From: Teichococcus wenyumeiae
GTDB taxonomy: Bacteria; Pseudomonadota; Alphaproteobacteria; Acetobacterales; Acetobacteraceae
Direction: 5' to 3'
Length of the DNA: 64,000 nucleotides
NCBI RefSeq assembly: GCF_003696345.1
Contig: NZ_RFLX01000005.1
Coordinates: forward strand, 112,777 to 176,776
Shown: piece after piece, positions 9,070 through 18,458 of the stretch
How the letters are laid out: every line of letters begins with the position of its first letter
Numbering within the stretch: position 1 is the stretch's first letter
Made by a program: the position numbers and the translations under genes
Notes under the pieces: model-generated
The model's database searches: none
The model's input: the letters and a program-made list of their open reading frames with translations, nothing else
What the model was told of the DNA's origin: nothing

Positions 9070-9483
9070 TTAGCCTGGCGTCTCCGCCCGCAGCGCACGC
9101 AGCGCCGCCAGCGTGGCGCAGGTCAGCGCCGCCGGCACCGCTTCCAGCGGGAACCAGTCCAGCCCGTCATGCTTCTGCGGCTCCTGGATACGCGGGACGC
9201 CCGTGAAGGTGGAGGCGAGATAGACCGGCGCGAACCAGTGCTGGCCGCCGGCGCGGTCGATCTGATCCACCACGCAGAGCAGCCTTTCGGCACGGATGCC
9301 GAGGCCGGTTTCCTCCCGCACCTCGCGCTCCACCGCCGCCGCCGCGGTCTCGTAAAGGTCCACCTTGCCGCCCGGCAGGCCCCAGCAGCCGGCCTCCGGC
9401 GCCTTCAGCCGCCGGATCAGCAGGATGCGGCCATCCACCACGATGGCCGCGCCGCAGCCCAGCCTCGGTTCCGCCTGCGTCAT
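9070..9483 (-). CDS. NUDIX hydrolase
   Basis: Protein of 137 residues with a complete Nudix box at residues 39-61 (GKVDLYET..., then REVREETGL), so it should cleave a nucleoside-diphosphate-linked substrate with a divalent metal. The N-terminal [17 protein letters not shown] strand is typical of MutT-like members. The substrate is unknown. It lies eight bases downstream of the MOSC gene and 74 bases upstream of pdxA. Confidence 0.88.
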   Translation of the reverse strand: MTQAEPRLGCGAAIVVDGRILLIRRLKAPEAGCWGLPGGKVDLYETAAAAVEREVREETGLGIRAERLLCVVDQIDRAGGQHWFAPVYLASTFTGVPRIQEPQKHDGLDWFPLEAVPAALTCATLAALRALRAETPG

Positions 9484-9491
9484 GCTGTCCT

Positions 9492-9983
9492 TCAATCCAG
9501 CCGCGCCACCGCATCGCCCAGCCGGATGGCGCCGCCTTCCAGCACCCGCGCGGTGACGCCGCCATGGCCACGGACGGCATTGTAGCCGCCGGGGCCGAAT
9601 TCCTCCTCCATGCGGGAACAGGGGTGGCATTCGCCGGTCATCTCCAGCACCGCCTCCCCCACCCGGAAGCGCCGTCCCTTCAGCGCCAGCAGATTGAGGC
9701 CGGAGATCACGAGGTTGCGCCGCAGCCGCTCCGGCGCCACCTCCTCCAGCCCCAGGAAGGCGCCGATGGCAGGCAGGTGCTCGGCCTGGATCAGCGTCAC
9801 CTGCCGGGCGCCGTTGCGGCCGGCATAGCGGTCGCCTTCCAGCCCCTGCCCGGCCAGCAGCGCCGCTTCCTCCACTACCCGCAGGGCCGCGCGCCGGGCC
9901 GGGCGCAGCCCGATCCAGCGGAGGACACCTGGGCGCATCGGCCCATCCAGCAGCCGGGCCAGGGGCGAGGCCGGGTTCAGCAT
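9492..9983 (-). CDS. MOSC domain protein
   Basis: Protein of 163 residues with a MOSC (molybdenum cofactor sulfurase C-terminal) domain: [34 protein letters not shown], and the conserved Cys in CHPCSRME. Family members bind molybdenum cofactor or sulfur ligands; the exact role is not known. GAGGGG just upstream supports the ATG at 9983. It lies between the NTF2-like and NUDIX genes with gaps of eight bases on both sides. Confidence 0.85.
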   Translation of the reverse strand: MLNPASPLARLLDGPMRPGVLRWIGLRPARRAALRVVEEAALLAGQGLEGDRYAGRNGARQVTLIQAEHLPAIGAFLGLEEVAPERLRRNLVISGLNLLALKGRRFRVGEAVLEMTGECHPCSRMEEEFGPGGYNAVRGHGGVTARVLEGGAIRLGDAVARLD

Positions 9984-9991
9984 GCGGCCCC

Positions 9992-10369
9992 TCAGGCCAC
10001 CGCCGCGCCCGAGCAATGCGCCGCCAGCACCCGCAGCCCCGTCGCTTCCCGCCGCCAGAAGCGGCTGTAGCGGAAGGCGCCCACAAAGGCATTGCCGTCC
10101 CAGGTGCCGGCCATCTCGGCCCGCAGCGTCACCACGGCGGCATCCCCCGCCAGGCGGATCTGGCGGTCGGAGACATCCACGCGGCTGAGCCGCAGCAGGC
10201 GGTCGCGATGCGCGGCCAGGTCCTCGGCCTTGCCCATCACGTGGCCGGTGTGGCTGGTGAAGATCAGCTCATCCGCCAGCAGGCGGTCCAGCGCCTCGAC
10301 ATGGCCGCGCAGCATGGCGTCGCGCAGCTCGGCCTCGGCCGCCTCGACTTCCGCTTCCGTCAGGCTCAT
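9992..10369 (-). CDS. NTF2-like (DUF4440/SnoaL-type) protein
   Basis: Protein of 125 residues matching the cone-shaped NTF2-like fold: an N-terminal helix ([18 protein letters not shown]), [18 protein letters not shown], and a beta sheet with [11 protein letters not shown]. Such proteins include small enzymes and ligand binders; no catalytic residues can be assigned. The ATG overlaps the stop of the upstream unknown gene by four bases. Confidence 0.8.
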   Translation of the reverse strand: MSLTEAEVEAAEAELRDAMLRGHVEALDRLLADELIFTSHTGHVMGKAEDLAAHRDRLLRLSRVDVSDRQIRLAGDAAVVTLRAEMAGTWDGNAFVGAFRYSRFWRREATGLRVLAAHCSGAAVA

Positions 10370-10773
10370 TGCTGCGCCGCCTGCCGCAGCTCATCCAGCG
10401 TGGTCTGCACAGCGGCACGGGCCGAGGCCACCTCCGGCCGCAGCAGGAAGCGCTGCTGGCGCTGCTGGAACTCGATATCCTCGCCACTGGTCAGGGTCAG
10501 GGTGGTGGCCAGGAAGCCCTGCATGGCCTCCGGCGAGGGCGTCGCGCCCTTGGCATTGGCCTCGTCGATGCGCAGGATCAGGTCGCTCAGCCGGCGCAGC
10601 CAGGCGAAGTCCGGGTCGTGCATCACGGCCTGCAGCAGCGCATAGGGGTTGCCGCCGGCGGGATGGCCCGCCGCCTGGGCATTGAGCAGCGCCCGGTGCC
10701 AGCCCGCCACCGCCGCCGCCAGGCGCCGGGAGGGATGCGCAACCGCCGCGCGGCGTGCCTGGGGATGAGTCAT
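10366..10773 (-). CDS. Conserved-looking protein of unknown function
   Basis: Protein of 135 residues that I do not recognise. It is soluble and helical, with an N-terminal Arg/Ala-rich part, a central NPYALLQAVMHDPDFAWLRR segment and a C-terminal FQQRQQRFLLRPEVASARA segment. No signal peptide, cysteine cluster or enzyme motif is seen. AGGAG nine bases upstream supports the ATG at 10773. It is the first gene of a tightly packed set with the NTF2-like, MOSC and NUDIX genes. Confidence 0.75.
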   Translation of the reverse strand: MTHPQARRAAVAHPSRRLAAAVAGWHRALLNAQAAGHPAGGNPYALLQAVMHDPDFAWLRRLSDLILRIDEANAKGATPSPEAMQGFLATTLTLTSGEDIEFQQRQQRFLLRPEVASARAAVQTTLDELRQAAQQ

Positions 10774-10880
10774 GGCTGCGGTCTCCTTCGCGTCCGGTGC
10801 TTCAGGGATTGGTGGCAAGGGAACAGGGCCGCTGCAAGTGAAGTCCGGCGCGGCTGGCTGCCACGCCGGCCGACCCTCCA

Positions 10881-11594
10881 TCAAACGCGTTCCCACACCC
10901 AGTACATCGGTTGCCGGCCCTCGCGCAGCGCCTTGGCCTCGTAGCGCGTCGGCGGCCAGCCTTCCGGCCGCACCAGGTCCAGCGAAACCCGCCGGAACAG
11001 GTCCTGCGCCTCCATCACCTCGATCACCCATTGCTGATAGGTGGGGTCGTCGGTGGCGATGCGCCATTGCCCGCCGGGACGGATGGCGGCGGCCAGCGCG
11101 GGCAGAATGGAGGGATGCACGAAGCGCCGCTTGGCATGCCGCGCCTTGGGCCAGGGGTCCGGGAACATCAGGAACAGCCGCGACAGGCTGCCCTGCGGCA
11201 GGGAGCGGATCAGCCGCCGCGCATCCTCGGTCCAGAGGCGCAGGTTGGGCGGCAGCGGCGCCGTGGCCTCGCCCCCCTCCGGCACCAGTTTGCCCAGCAG
11301 GGAGCAGATGCCGTTCTCGAAGACCTCGGAGGCGATGAGGCCGACCCGGGGATGGGCCTGAGCCTGGGCATGGCTGTGCTCGCCACCGCCGAAGCCCACC
11401 TCCAGCCAGACTTCCTCGGGCGCATTGCCGAAGGCGGCGGCGGGATCGCGCGCCGCGTCCTCGGCCGACAGGCGCAGGCGGGGCAGCGTGACATCCAGCA
11501 GCGCCTGCTGGCGCGGGCGCAGCGGGTGGCCGCGGCGGCGGCCGTAAAGGCGGTCGGGAACCGGCGGGGGGTTTTCGGCGGTGTCTTCGGTCAT
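10881..11594 (-). CDS. trmB: tRNA (guanosine(46)-N7)-methyltransferase TrmB
   Basis: Methylates N7 of G46 in the variable loop of tRNA. The 237-residue product shows LEVGFGGGEH (the SAM-binding loop), the LFLMFPDPWPKARHAKRR family signature and a C-terminal TRYEAKA segment. The N-terminus contains YGRRRGHPLRPRQ, usual for the family. It lies 75 bases downstream of metK, which makes the methyl donor it uses. Confidence 0.95.
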   Translation of the reverse strand: MTEDTAENPPPVPDRLYGRRRGHPLRPRQQALLDVTLPRLRLSAEDAARDPAAAFGNAPEEVWLEVGFGGGEHSHAQAQAHPRVGLIASEVFENGICSLLGKLVPEGGEATAPLPPNLRLWTEDARRLIRSLPQGSLSRLFLMFPDPWPKARHAKRRFVHPSILPALAAAIRPGGQWRIATDDPTYQQWVIEVMEAQDLFRRVSLDLVRPEGWPPTRYEAKALREGRQPMYWVWERV

Positions 11595-11669
11595 GGTCGG
11601 GGGCCCATTACGCGGAAGGGGGCGATGCCAGCCGGCACCGCCCCCCGCAGCATGATACGCGAGAAAGGA

Positions 11670-12857
11670 TCAGCGGCCGAAGGCGCGCTTCAGCTCATCC
11701 GCCAGATCGGTCTTTTCCCAGGTGAAGGTGCCCAGGTCGGCATCCGGCGTGCGGCCGAAATGGCCATAGGCGGAGGTCGGCACATAGATCGCGCGGTTCA
11801 GGTGCAGGTGCTCACGGATGCCGCGCGGGGAAAGGTTGACCATGTCGTTGACGACCTTGGCCAGCTTGGTCTCGTCGATGTCGCGGCCGGTGCCGTGCAG
11901 GTCGAAATAGACCGAGAGCGGCTTGGAGACGCCGATGGCATAGGAGACCTGGATCGTGCACTTCTCGGCCAGGCCCGCGGCCACCACGTTCTTGGCGAGG
12001 TAGCGGCAGGCATAGGCGGCCGAGCGGTCCACCTTGGTCGGGTCCTTGCCGGAGAAGGCGCCGCCGCCATGCGGGGCCGCGCCGCCGTAGGTGTCCACGA
12101 TGATCTTGCGGCCGGTCAGGCCGCAGTCGCCATCGGGGCCGCCGATCACGAAGGTGCCGGTCGGGTTTACGTAGAACTCGTCCTCGGGCACCGCCCAGCC
12201 CTCGGGCAGGGAGGTGGCGACGATCGGGCGCACCAGCTCGCGCACCTGCTCCTGCGTCATCCCCTCCTCATGCTGGGTGGAGACCACGACGGAGGTCACG
12301 CCGACCGGCTTGCCGTCCACGTAGCGCAGCGTCACCTGGGACTTGGCGTCCGGCAGCAGGCCGGCCACCGTCTTGTCCTTGACGCGGCGCAGCTCGCTGA
12401 TGCGGCGCAGGATCAGGTGGGAATAATACAGCGGCGCCGGCATCAGGTCCGGCGTCTCGGTGCAGGCGTAACCGAACATGATGCCCTGGTCGCCGGCGCC
12501 TTCGTCCTTGTTGCCCGCCGCGTCCACGCCCTGCGCGATATGGGCGGACTGCGCGTGCAGGTGGACGGAAACATCGGCATTGCGCCAGGAGAAGCCTTCC
12601 TGGTCGTAGCCGATGTCGTGCACGGCCATGCGGGCGAGATGCGCCAGCAGCTCATGCGTCACGCTGCCGGGGCCACGGGTCTCGCCGGCCAGGACGATGC
12701 GATTCGTGGTGACCAGCGTCTCGCAGGCCACGCGGGAATAGGGGTCGGCCTCCAGGAAGGCGTCCAGCACCGTGTCGCTGATGCGGTCCGCGACCTTGTC
12801 GGGATGGCCTTCGGAAACGGATTCCGAGGTAAACAGGTATTCGCCCTTGTCGCGCAT
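11670..12857 (-). CDS. metK: S-adenosylmethionine synthase MetK
   Basis: Makes S-adenosylmethionine from methionine and ATP. The 395-residue product has [20 protein letters not shown] at the N-terminus, the [10 protein letters not shown] hexapeptide region and [16 protein letters not shown] (P-loop-like). I start it at 12857 (MRDKGEYLF); the open frame reaches 12986, but the extra 43 residues are Pro/Ser-rich and unlike the family. A structured leader lies upstream. Confidence 0.96.
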   Translation of the reverse strand: MRDKGEYLFTSESVSEGHPDKVADRISDTVLDAFLEADPYSRVACETLVTTNRIVLAGETRGPGSVTHELLAHLARMAVHDIGYDQEGFSWRNADVSVHLHAQSAHIAQGVDAAGNKDEGAGDQGIMFGYACTETPDLMPAPLYYSHLILRRISELRRVKDKTVAGLLPDAKSQVTLRYVDGKPVGVTSVVVSTQHEEGMTQEQVRELVRPIVATSLPEGWAVPEDEFYVNPTGTFVIGGPDGDCGLTGRKIIVDTYGGAAPHGGGAFSGKDPTKVDRSAAYACRYLAKNVVAAGLAEKCTIQVSYAIGVSKPLSVYFDLHGTGRDIDETKLAKVVNDMVNLSPRGIREHLHLNRAIYVPTSAYGHFGRTPDADLGTFTWEKTDLADELKRAFGR

Positions 12858-12894
12858 GGCCTTATCGTCCTCTTGTCGCGATGGCGACCGGCTC

Positions 12895-12961
12895 GCCCCG
12901 GCCTGGCTATCCCCCGGAGATCCGGGCGGGGCTGTTTCGCAGGGGTGGCACAAGGGGTCAA
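12895..12961 (-). promoter_or_regulatory. Structured metK leader with possible promoter
   Basis: On the minus strand a TTGACC (12956-12961) and a weak GAAACA 17 bases further (12933-12938) could form a promoter. It is followed at once by two stacked stems: an outer GCCCCG/CGGGGC pair (12895-12900 with 12927-12932) and an inner CCCGG/CCGGG hairpin (12913-12926). Because metK leaders in alphaproteobacteria can hold SAM-sensing RNAs this is worth noting, but it matches no riboswitch consensus that I know. Confidence 0.3.
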
Positions 12962-13080
12962 GGGCGCTTGGGGACGGGGTTGGCATGCGCCGCCCCTGCC
13001 ACCGGCATGGCGCCGGCGGCTAGCAGCGGCGCGGGCTTGGCCGTTGCGCCGGCCTTCCGCGCCGGAATGGCGCGCGCGGC

Positions 13081-13851
13081 TCAGCCCATGCCCAGCACGT
13101 GCTTCATGTCATAGAGGCCCGGCGCCTGGGTGGAGACCCAGCGCGCCGCCCGCACCGCGCCCACGGCATAGACGCGCCGGTCGAAGGAACGGTGGGTCAG
13201 CGCGATCTGCTCGTTGCCAGCGGCGAAGAGCAGCGTGTGCTCCCCCACCACCTGCCCGCCGCGCAGCGCCGCGAAGCCGATGGCGCCGGTCTGGCGCGGC
13301 CCGGTATGGCCGTCCCGGCCGCTTTCCATGCCGCATTCCTCCAGCGTGGTGCCGCGCCCGCGCGCCACCGCCCGCCCCAGCCCGATGGCGGTGCCGGAAG
13401 GCGCGTCCACCTTCTGGCGGTGGTGCATCTCGACGATCTCGGCGTCGTATTGCTCGGCCGGCAGGGCAGCGGCCATGCGCTCGGCCAGCGCGAAGAGCAG
13501 GTTCACGCCCGGCGCGAAATTGGCGGCATAGACGATGGGCGTGACGTGGGCCGCCTGGGCCACCGCCGCCTCCTGCCCCACCGACAGGCCGGAGCTGCCC
13601 AGCACGAAGGGCTTGCGGTGCGTCGCCGCCAGGGCGGCGTGGGTGGCGGCCAGGGCGGCATTGGTGAAGTCGATCACCACGTCGCTGGCGGCGAACAGCG
13701 CGCCGGTGTCGGAAAACAGCGTCACCCCCTCCAGGCCGCCGCTGCGCGAGGTGCCGCCGGCCAGCTGGGCACCGGAGGCCAGGACTTCCTCGGCCAGGAG
13801 GCGACCCATGCGGCCGGAAATGCCGGCAATGCCGATGCGGAGCGTGCTCAT
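13081..13851 (-). CDS. dapB: 4-hydroxy-tetrahydrodipicolinate reductase DapB
   Basis: Reduces 4-hydroxy-tetrahydrodipicolinate in lysine and peptidoglycan biosynthesis with NAD(P)H. The 256-residue protein has the Rossmann loop IGIAGISGRMG at residues 5-15, FVLGSSGLS, and the catalytic HHRQKVDAPSGTA segment. The ATG at 13851 fits the usual N-terminus; the upstream extension is not conserved-looking. It appears to be a single gene. Confidence 0.95.
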   Translation of the reverse strand: MSTLRIGIAGISGRMGRLLAEEVLASGAQLAGGTSRSGGLEGVTLFSDTGALFAASDVVIDFTNAALAATHAALAATHRKPFVLGSSGLSVGQEAAVAQAAHVTPIVYAANFAPGVNLLFALAERMAAALPAEQYDAEIVEMHHRQKVDAPSGTAIGLGRAVARGRGTTLEECGMESGRDGHTGPRQTGAIGFAALRGGQVVGEHTLLFAAGNEQIALTHRSFDRRVYAVGAVRAARWVSTQAPGLYDMKHVLGMG

Positions 13852-13936
13852 GGACGGCGGGACCCTGCTGTTGCTGCACAAGGGCAATGCGCGGCGGGGC
13901 GGCGCGCCGTCAAGCGCCGCCGCCGCCAGGCTTTCC

Positions 13937-15928
13937 TCAGCCCGCGCGCACGGCGTGCAGGTACTGGAAGTGCCGGTCGTACTGCTGCAGCACGTCCTGC
14001 ATCAGCTCCTCCCGCGTGAAGCCCATGACGTCGTAGTCCTGGCCGCCGGTTTCCAGGAAGACCTCGGCGCGGAAGAAGTGCTCGTGGTCCTTTTCCCGCT
14101 CCATGTAGGCGTAGCTCGGCGTCTCGTAGCGGCGCAGGCGCACGCCGTACTGGAACTCCTCGGGGGAACCGGGCATGGCGGTCAGCTGCAGGCGGTCCTC
14201 CCGCACCGTCACCTCGGCTTCCAGCCCGCGCTGCCGCAGCTCGGCCGCCACGGACTCCAGCACCGGCCGCGCCGTGTCGCGCAGGAAGCGCTCGGCCTCC
14301 GGCCGGCGCGGATGCGCCAGGATGCCGTGCAGCTGCCGCTGCCAGCTCAGCCCCTGGCGCGGCCGCAGGCTCTGCGCCAGCGCGTCCTGCCGCAGCCCTT
14401 CGCGCTGCAACCCGCGCCACAGGCCCCAGCACATCACCAGCATCACGGCCATGAAGGGCAGCGCGCTGGCGATGGAGGCCGTCTGCAGCGCGTCCAGCCC
14501 GCCCGTGCTCAGCAGCACCGCCGCGATCACGCCGCCGAGGATGGCCCAGAAGACCCGGCGCCACACCGGCCCGTCCTCCCGCCCGCCCGAGGTGATGGTG
14601 TCGATCACCAGCGCCGAGCTGTCGGCGCCCGTGACAAAGAAGAACACGATCAGCGCCATGGCGAACCAGGAGACATAGGTGCCGAGCGGGTACTGCTCCA
14701 GGAACACGAAGAGGGCCAGCGTCACGTCCTGGGCCACGGCCTCCGAGACGGCGGTGTTGCCCTGGTAGAGGTGCAGGAAGATGGCGGCGTCGCCGAACAC
14801 CGTCATCCAGGCGAAGGAGAAGCCCGCCGGCACCATCAGCACGCCCAGGACGAATTCGCGGATGGTGCGGCCGCGGGAGATGCGGGCGATGAACATGCCG
14901 ACAAAGGGCGACCACGCCACCCACCAGCCCCAGTAGAACAGCGTCCAGTCGCCCAGCCAGGCGCCCGGAAGCTCGCTGGGCGCATAGGCGTACATGTAGA
15001 AGGTGCGCAGGATGAACTGGTCGAGATAGGCGCCGAGGTTCTGCACGAAGGCGCGCAGCAGGAAGGTGGTCGGCCCCACCGCGAAGATGAACAGCATCAG
15101 CGCCGATGCCATCACCATGTTCAGGTTCGACAGGAACTTGATGCCCTTGTCGAGCCCGGTGGCGACCGAGATGGTGGCCATGGCGGTGATCACCGCGATC
15201 AGCGGCAGCTGCACCCAGAAGGCGATGGGCCAGCCCATGACATGGTTGAACCCCGCGTTCACCTGCAGCACGCCGAGGCCGAGCGAGGTGGCGACGCCGA
15301 ACAGCGTGCCGATGGTGGCGAAGATGTCCACCGCATGCCCGATCGGCCCGTGGATGCGCTCGCCGATGATGGGATAGAGCGCCGAGCGCATGGTCAGCGG
15401 CAGCCCGTGGCGATAGGAGAAATAGGCCAGGCTGAGGCCGATCACGGCATAAACCGCCCAGGCATGCAGGCCCCAGTGGAAGTAGCTGATCTGCATGGCC
15501 ATCCGCGCGGCCTCGACCGTCGCGGGGTCTCCCACCGGCGGGGCTGTGAAGTGCTTGATGGGCTCCGCCACGCCGAAGAACACCAGCCCGATGCCCATGC
15601 CGGCGGCGAAGAGCATGGAGAACCAGGCACCGTAGCTGTAGTCGGGCTCCGAATGATTGGGGCCGAGCTTCACCTTGCCATGCCCGGTGAAGCCCAGCAG
15701 CAGCATGAACAACAGGAAGATCGCGACGGAGAGCAGGTAGAACCAGCCGAAATCGGCCACGATCCAGCCCTGCAGGGTGCTGAAGAAGGCGGCGGAGGCC
15801 CCGGGCGCCACGATGCCGGCCAGCACGAAGACGGCGGTGATGCCGACGGCCCAGAAGAAGACCGGCTTGTTGACGCCCTCCATCAGCCCCTTGCGCGGAG
15901 CCGGAGACGGGTCTGACGTGGCGGACAT
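13937..15928 (-). CDS. BCCT family choline/betaine transporter (BetT type)
   Basis: Imports a quaternary ammonium compound such as choline, driven by an ion gradient. The 663-residue protein has about 12 membrane helices from residue 20 to 500, with family marks GMGIGLVFFGVAEP, and WTLFYWGWWVAWSP followed by FIARISRGRTIREF. The last 160 or so residues are a hydrophilic cytoplasmic domain (EVTVREDRLQLTAMPGSPEE...), as in long BetT proteins where it senses osmolarity. GGGGAAGG six bases upstream of the ATG supports the start. No betAB genes are in the window. Confidence 0.92.
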   Translation of the reverse strand: MSATSDPSPAPRKGLMEGVNKPVFFWAVGITAVFVLAGIVAPGASAAFFSTLQGWIVADFGWFYLLSVAIFLLFMLLLGFTGHGKVKLGPNHSEPDYSYGAWFSMLFAAGMGIGLVFFGVAEPIKHFTAPPVGDPATVEAARMAMQISYFHWGLHAWAVYAVIGLSLAYFSYRHGLPLTMRSALYPIIGERIHGPIGHAVDIFATIGTLFGVATSLGLGVLQVNAGFNHVMGWPIAFWVQLPLIAVITAMATISVATGLDKGIKFLSNLNMVMASALMLFIFAVGPTTFLLRAFVQNLGAYLDQFILRTFYMYAYAPSELPGAWLGDWTLFYWGWWVAWSPFVGMFIARISRGRTIREFVLGVLMVPAGFSFAWMTVFGDAAIFLHLYQGNTAVSEAVAQDVTLALFVFLEQYPLGTYVSWFAMALIVFFFVTGADSSALVIDTITSGGREDGPVWRRVFWAILGGVIAAVLLSTGGLDALQTASIASALPFMAVMLVMCWGLWRGLQREGLRQDALAQSLRPRQGLSWQRQLHGILAHPRRPEAERFLRDTARPVLESVAAELRQRGLEAEVTVREDRLQLTAMPGSPEEFQYGVRLRRYETPSYAYMEREKDHEHFFRAEVFLETGGQDYDVMGFTREELMQDVLQQYDRHFQYLHAVRAG

Positions 15929-16100
15929 GGCGGACCTTCCCCTTTCAACCGGGCGGAGCACCGGAACGGCCCCGCTTGGGGAGGGAAAGATGCCGCCGCC
16001 ATCAGGGGTTGCAGCAGCGGGAGGTGTGCACCCGCCCCCGGCACCAGGAAGGCGGCCGCTGGCGGGGGCATCCGGGCGGAGGCGAAACCCCCGCCCCGGC

Positions 16101-16553
16101 TCAGAACGGCCGCACGATCACCATGACGACGATCAGGATCAGCAGCAGCGTCGGCACTTCATTGGCGATGCGCCAGTAGCGTTCGGAATGCTTCCGCTCG
16201 TCGCGCTCGAAGCTCTTGCGCGCGGCGGCGAGGTGGCCGTGGAAGCCGCTCATCAGCAGGAAGCCCAGCATCTTGCCGTGCCACCAGCCGGCGGACCAGT
16301 CGATGACGCCCGGCGTCAGCACCAGGATGATGCCGAAGATCCAGGCTGCCGCCATGGCCGGGTTGATGATGGCGCGCAGCAGGCGGCGCTCCATCACCTT
16401 CAGCATCTCGCTGCGCTCGCCGCCCACCGGCGCCGGCGTGTGATAGACGTAGAGGCGCGGCAGGTAGAACATCCCCGCCATCCAGGCGAAGACCGAGATC
16501 AGGTGCAGCGCCTTGGTCCAGGGGTAGAAGGCGGCGAACGCGTCGATCGTCAT
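16101..16553 (-). CDS. hemJ: Protoporphyrinogen oxidase HemJ
   Basis: Oxygen-dependent-pathway replacement for HemG/HemY that oxidises protoporphyrinogen IX. The 150-residue protein has four membrane helices. The conserved HemJ elements are the His in KALHLISVFAWMAGMFYLPR, RLLRAIINPAM, and the WWHGKMLGFLLMSGFHG segment. Its start overlaps the stop of the HAD gene by four bases, and the same transcript carries hemH, giving the last two steps of haem synthesis in one operon. Confidence 0.93.
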   Translation of the reverse strand: MTIDAFAAFYPWTKALHLISVFAWMAGMFYLPRLYVYHTPAPVGGERSEMLKVMERRLLRAIINPAMAAAWIFGIILVLTPGVIDWSAGWWHGKMLGFLLMSGFHGHLAAARKSFERDERKHSERYWRIANEVPTLLLILIVVMVIVRPF

Positions 16554-17206
16554 GCGACGATTCCCAGCAGGCGGGGCAGGTCCTCCATGCGGGTGAAGGG
16601 CGTGGCGCCCTCGGCCTCCAGCAGGGCGGCGGGGGTCTCATGGGCGAAGCCCATGACGCGGCAGCCGGCGGCGATGCCGGCGCGGGTGCCCAGCGCGCTG
16701 TCCTCCACCACCACGCAGTCCCGCGGCGCGGCGCCGCAGGCGGCGGCGGCGGCCAGGTACATGTCGGGCGCCGGCTTGGGGCGCGGCACATCCTGGTAGG
16801 AGAAGACGCGGTCGCCGAACAGCGCGGCCAGCTTCAGCCCTTCCAGCTTGGCTGCCAGCTCGTCCCGCCCCGAATTGCTGGCGCAGGCGATGGGGACGCC
16901 GGCTTCCGCCAGCGCCCGCACCACGGCCAGGGCGCCGGGCATGGCCGGCGTGTCCTGCCGCATGCGGGCGGCGATCAGGGCGGAAAGCTCCGCCGGCCAT
17001 TCGGCCGGCAGCGGGCCGACCTGCCGCTCGATCACCGGCACCATGTCGGGGATGGCGCGGCCCAGGAAGATGCCCTGGCACTGCTCCGCCGTGACGGGCC
17101 AGCCGCGGGCGGTCAGGTCCTCGGCCACCATGCGGCTGACCAGCGCCTCGCTATCGGCCAGAACGCCGTCACAATCGAAGAGCACGGCAGCGGGGCGCGC
17201 CATCAT
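16550..17206 (-). CDS. HAD family hydrolase (phosphatase)
   Basis: HAD-superfamily phosphatase of 218 residues. Motif I is FDCDGVLADSE with nucleophile D11 and acid D13; motif II is ASNSG; motif III is KPAPDMY; motif IV is VVEDSALGTRAG. The alpha-helical cap between 20 and 85 marks it as subfamily IA, similar to phosphoglycolate or sugar phosphatases; the substrate is unknown. Its ATG at 17206 overlaps the hemH stop (ATGA). It sits between hemH and hemJ. Confidence 0.88.
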   Translation of the reverse strand: MMARPAAVLFDCDGVLADSEALVSRMVAEDLTARGWPVTAEQCQGIFLGRAIPDMVPVIERQVGPLPAEWPAELSALIAARMRQDTPAMPGALAVVRALAEAGVPIACASNSGRDELAAKLEGLKLAALFGDRVFSYQDVPRPKPAPDMYLAAAAACGAAPRDCVVVEDSALGTRAGIAAGCRVMGFAHETPAALLEAEGATPFTRMEDLPRLLGIVA

Positions 17207-18321
17207 GCCGGCACCTTGGCGGACTGGGCGCGCGGCGGCTTCACGCCGGTATGGGGGCAGCCGGAATGCACCTTGGGGCATTGCCGCGCGCCGGCGAAGG
17301 AACAGAGCCGCCGCTCCCCGGCATCACGCACCCGGTGCACCAGGGCGGCCATGGCCGCGATGAAGGCGGGGTCGCTGTTCTGGGTGGGGCAGCGGTGGTA
17401 GCCGGGCACGCCCAGCTTATGCGCCAGTTCCCGGTATTCCACGTCCAGCTCCACCAGCGTCTCGGAATGCTCGGAGACGAAGGCCAGCGGGTGGACCAGC
17501 ACGGCCACCTTCTCCTCGGCCGCCTTGTGCAGCGCCTCCTCGGTGGAAGGGCCCAGCCATTTCTGCGGCGTGACACGGGACTGGTAGCAGATCTGCCAGT
17601 CCAGTCCCTCCAGGCCCCAGGCCTCGACAATGGCCTCGGCGGTGCGCTCCACCTGCCATTGGTAGGGGTCGCCCTGCTTCACGATGGTCTCGGGCAGGCC
17701 ATGGGCGGAGAAGAGCACGCGCAGCTTCGTGCCCTCCGGCACCTGCGCCCGCGCATCGTCATAGGCCCGGCGCAGGATGGCGGCGGTGGCCTGGGCGAAG
17801 CCGTCGTCGGAATGCCAGCAGCAGAGGGTGCGGGTGGGCAGCGAGAGCCCGACCTCGGCGCAGGCCTCGTTCCAGGCGGTGATGGAGGAGCCGGTCGTGG
17901 TGGTGGAGAATTGCGGGTAGAGCGGCAGCAGCACCACTTCCTCGGCGCCCCATTCCTTCACCGCCCGCGCGGTGGCTTCCGAGAAGGGATGCCAGTAGCG
18001 CATGGCGATGAAGCAGCGCGCCTCGATCTCCTCGCCCAGCGCGCCCTGCAGCGCGGCGCCCTGCTCCTCCGTCAGCGGCAGCAGGGGCGAGCGGCCGCCG
18101 ATGATGGCGTAGTTCTCGCTGGCCGCCTTGGTGCGGCGCCAGGCGACGAAGCGCCCCAGCGGCTGCCGCAGGAAGCCTGGCATGCGCAGAATGGCCGGGT
18201 CGGTGAACAGATTCGTCAGGAAGGGCCGCACCGCCTCCGGGGAATCCGGCCCCCCGAGGTTGAACAGGACAATGGCGACACGGGGTCGCGCGGCTCGCGG
18301 GCGGTCAGGGGGGGGCTGCAT
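17203..18321 (-). CDS. hemH: Ferrochelatase HemH
   Basis: Inserts ferrous iron into protoporphyrin IX to make haem. The 372-residue product has VAIVLFNLGGPDSPEAVRPF at the N-terminus, the catalytic His in FSAHGLPE and the FVSEHSETLVELDVEYRELA segment with the conserved Glu. The C-terminal tail contains three cysteines in CSFAGARQCPKVHSGC, which may bind a [2Fe-2S] cluster as in some other ferrochelatases; this is an inference. First gene of hemH-HAD-hemJ. Confidence 0.95.
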   Translation of the reverse strand: MQPPPDRPRAARPRVAIVLFNLGGPDSPEAVRPFLTNLFTDPAILRMPGFLRQPLGRFVAWRRTKAASENYAIIGGRSPLLPLTEEQGAALQGALGEEIEARCFIAMRYWHPFSEATARAVKEWGAEEVVLLPLYPQFSTTTTGSSITAWNEACAEVGLSLPTRTLCCWHSDDGFAQATAAILRRAYDDARAQVPEGTKLRVLFSAHGLPETIVKQGDPYQWQVERTAEAIVEAWGLEGLDWQICYQSRVTPQKWLGPSTEEALHKAAEEKVAVLVHPLAFVSEHSETLVELDVEYRELAHKLGVPGYHRCPTQNSDPAFIAAMAALVHRVRDAGERRLCSFAGARQCPKVHSGCPHTGVKPPRAQSAKVPA

Positions 18322-18458
18322 GATGAGGTGGAGATGCCATCCCCCGCGCCAGGGTCAAGGGCATCGTGCACGGGAGGTTGCCGCGCAACAACTTGTCCCC
18401 AGCCCCTTCCGCGCTTAGGTGAAGGGCCGACCGGACCCATCCGGGCTCCCGCAGTTGC

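Noticed and set aside
12858..13080. SAM-II riboswitch upstream of metK
   Set aside because: I could not find the conserved SAM-II core sequence; only GC-rich stems are present, so I report a leader structure without naming a class.
10911..13544. Open frame of 877 codons on the plus strand
   Set aside because: Runs opposite to trmB, metK and part of dapB, which have clear family motifs; no domain is recognisable in the long frame.
13535..15916. Open frame of 793 codons opposite the BCCT transporter gene
   Set aside because: The transporter on the minus strand is unambiguous; the plus-strand product is His/Gln/Gly-rich and unlike any protein.
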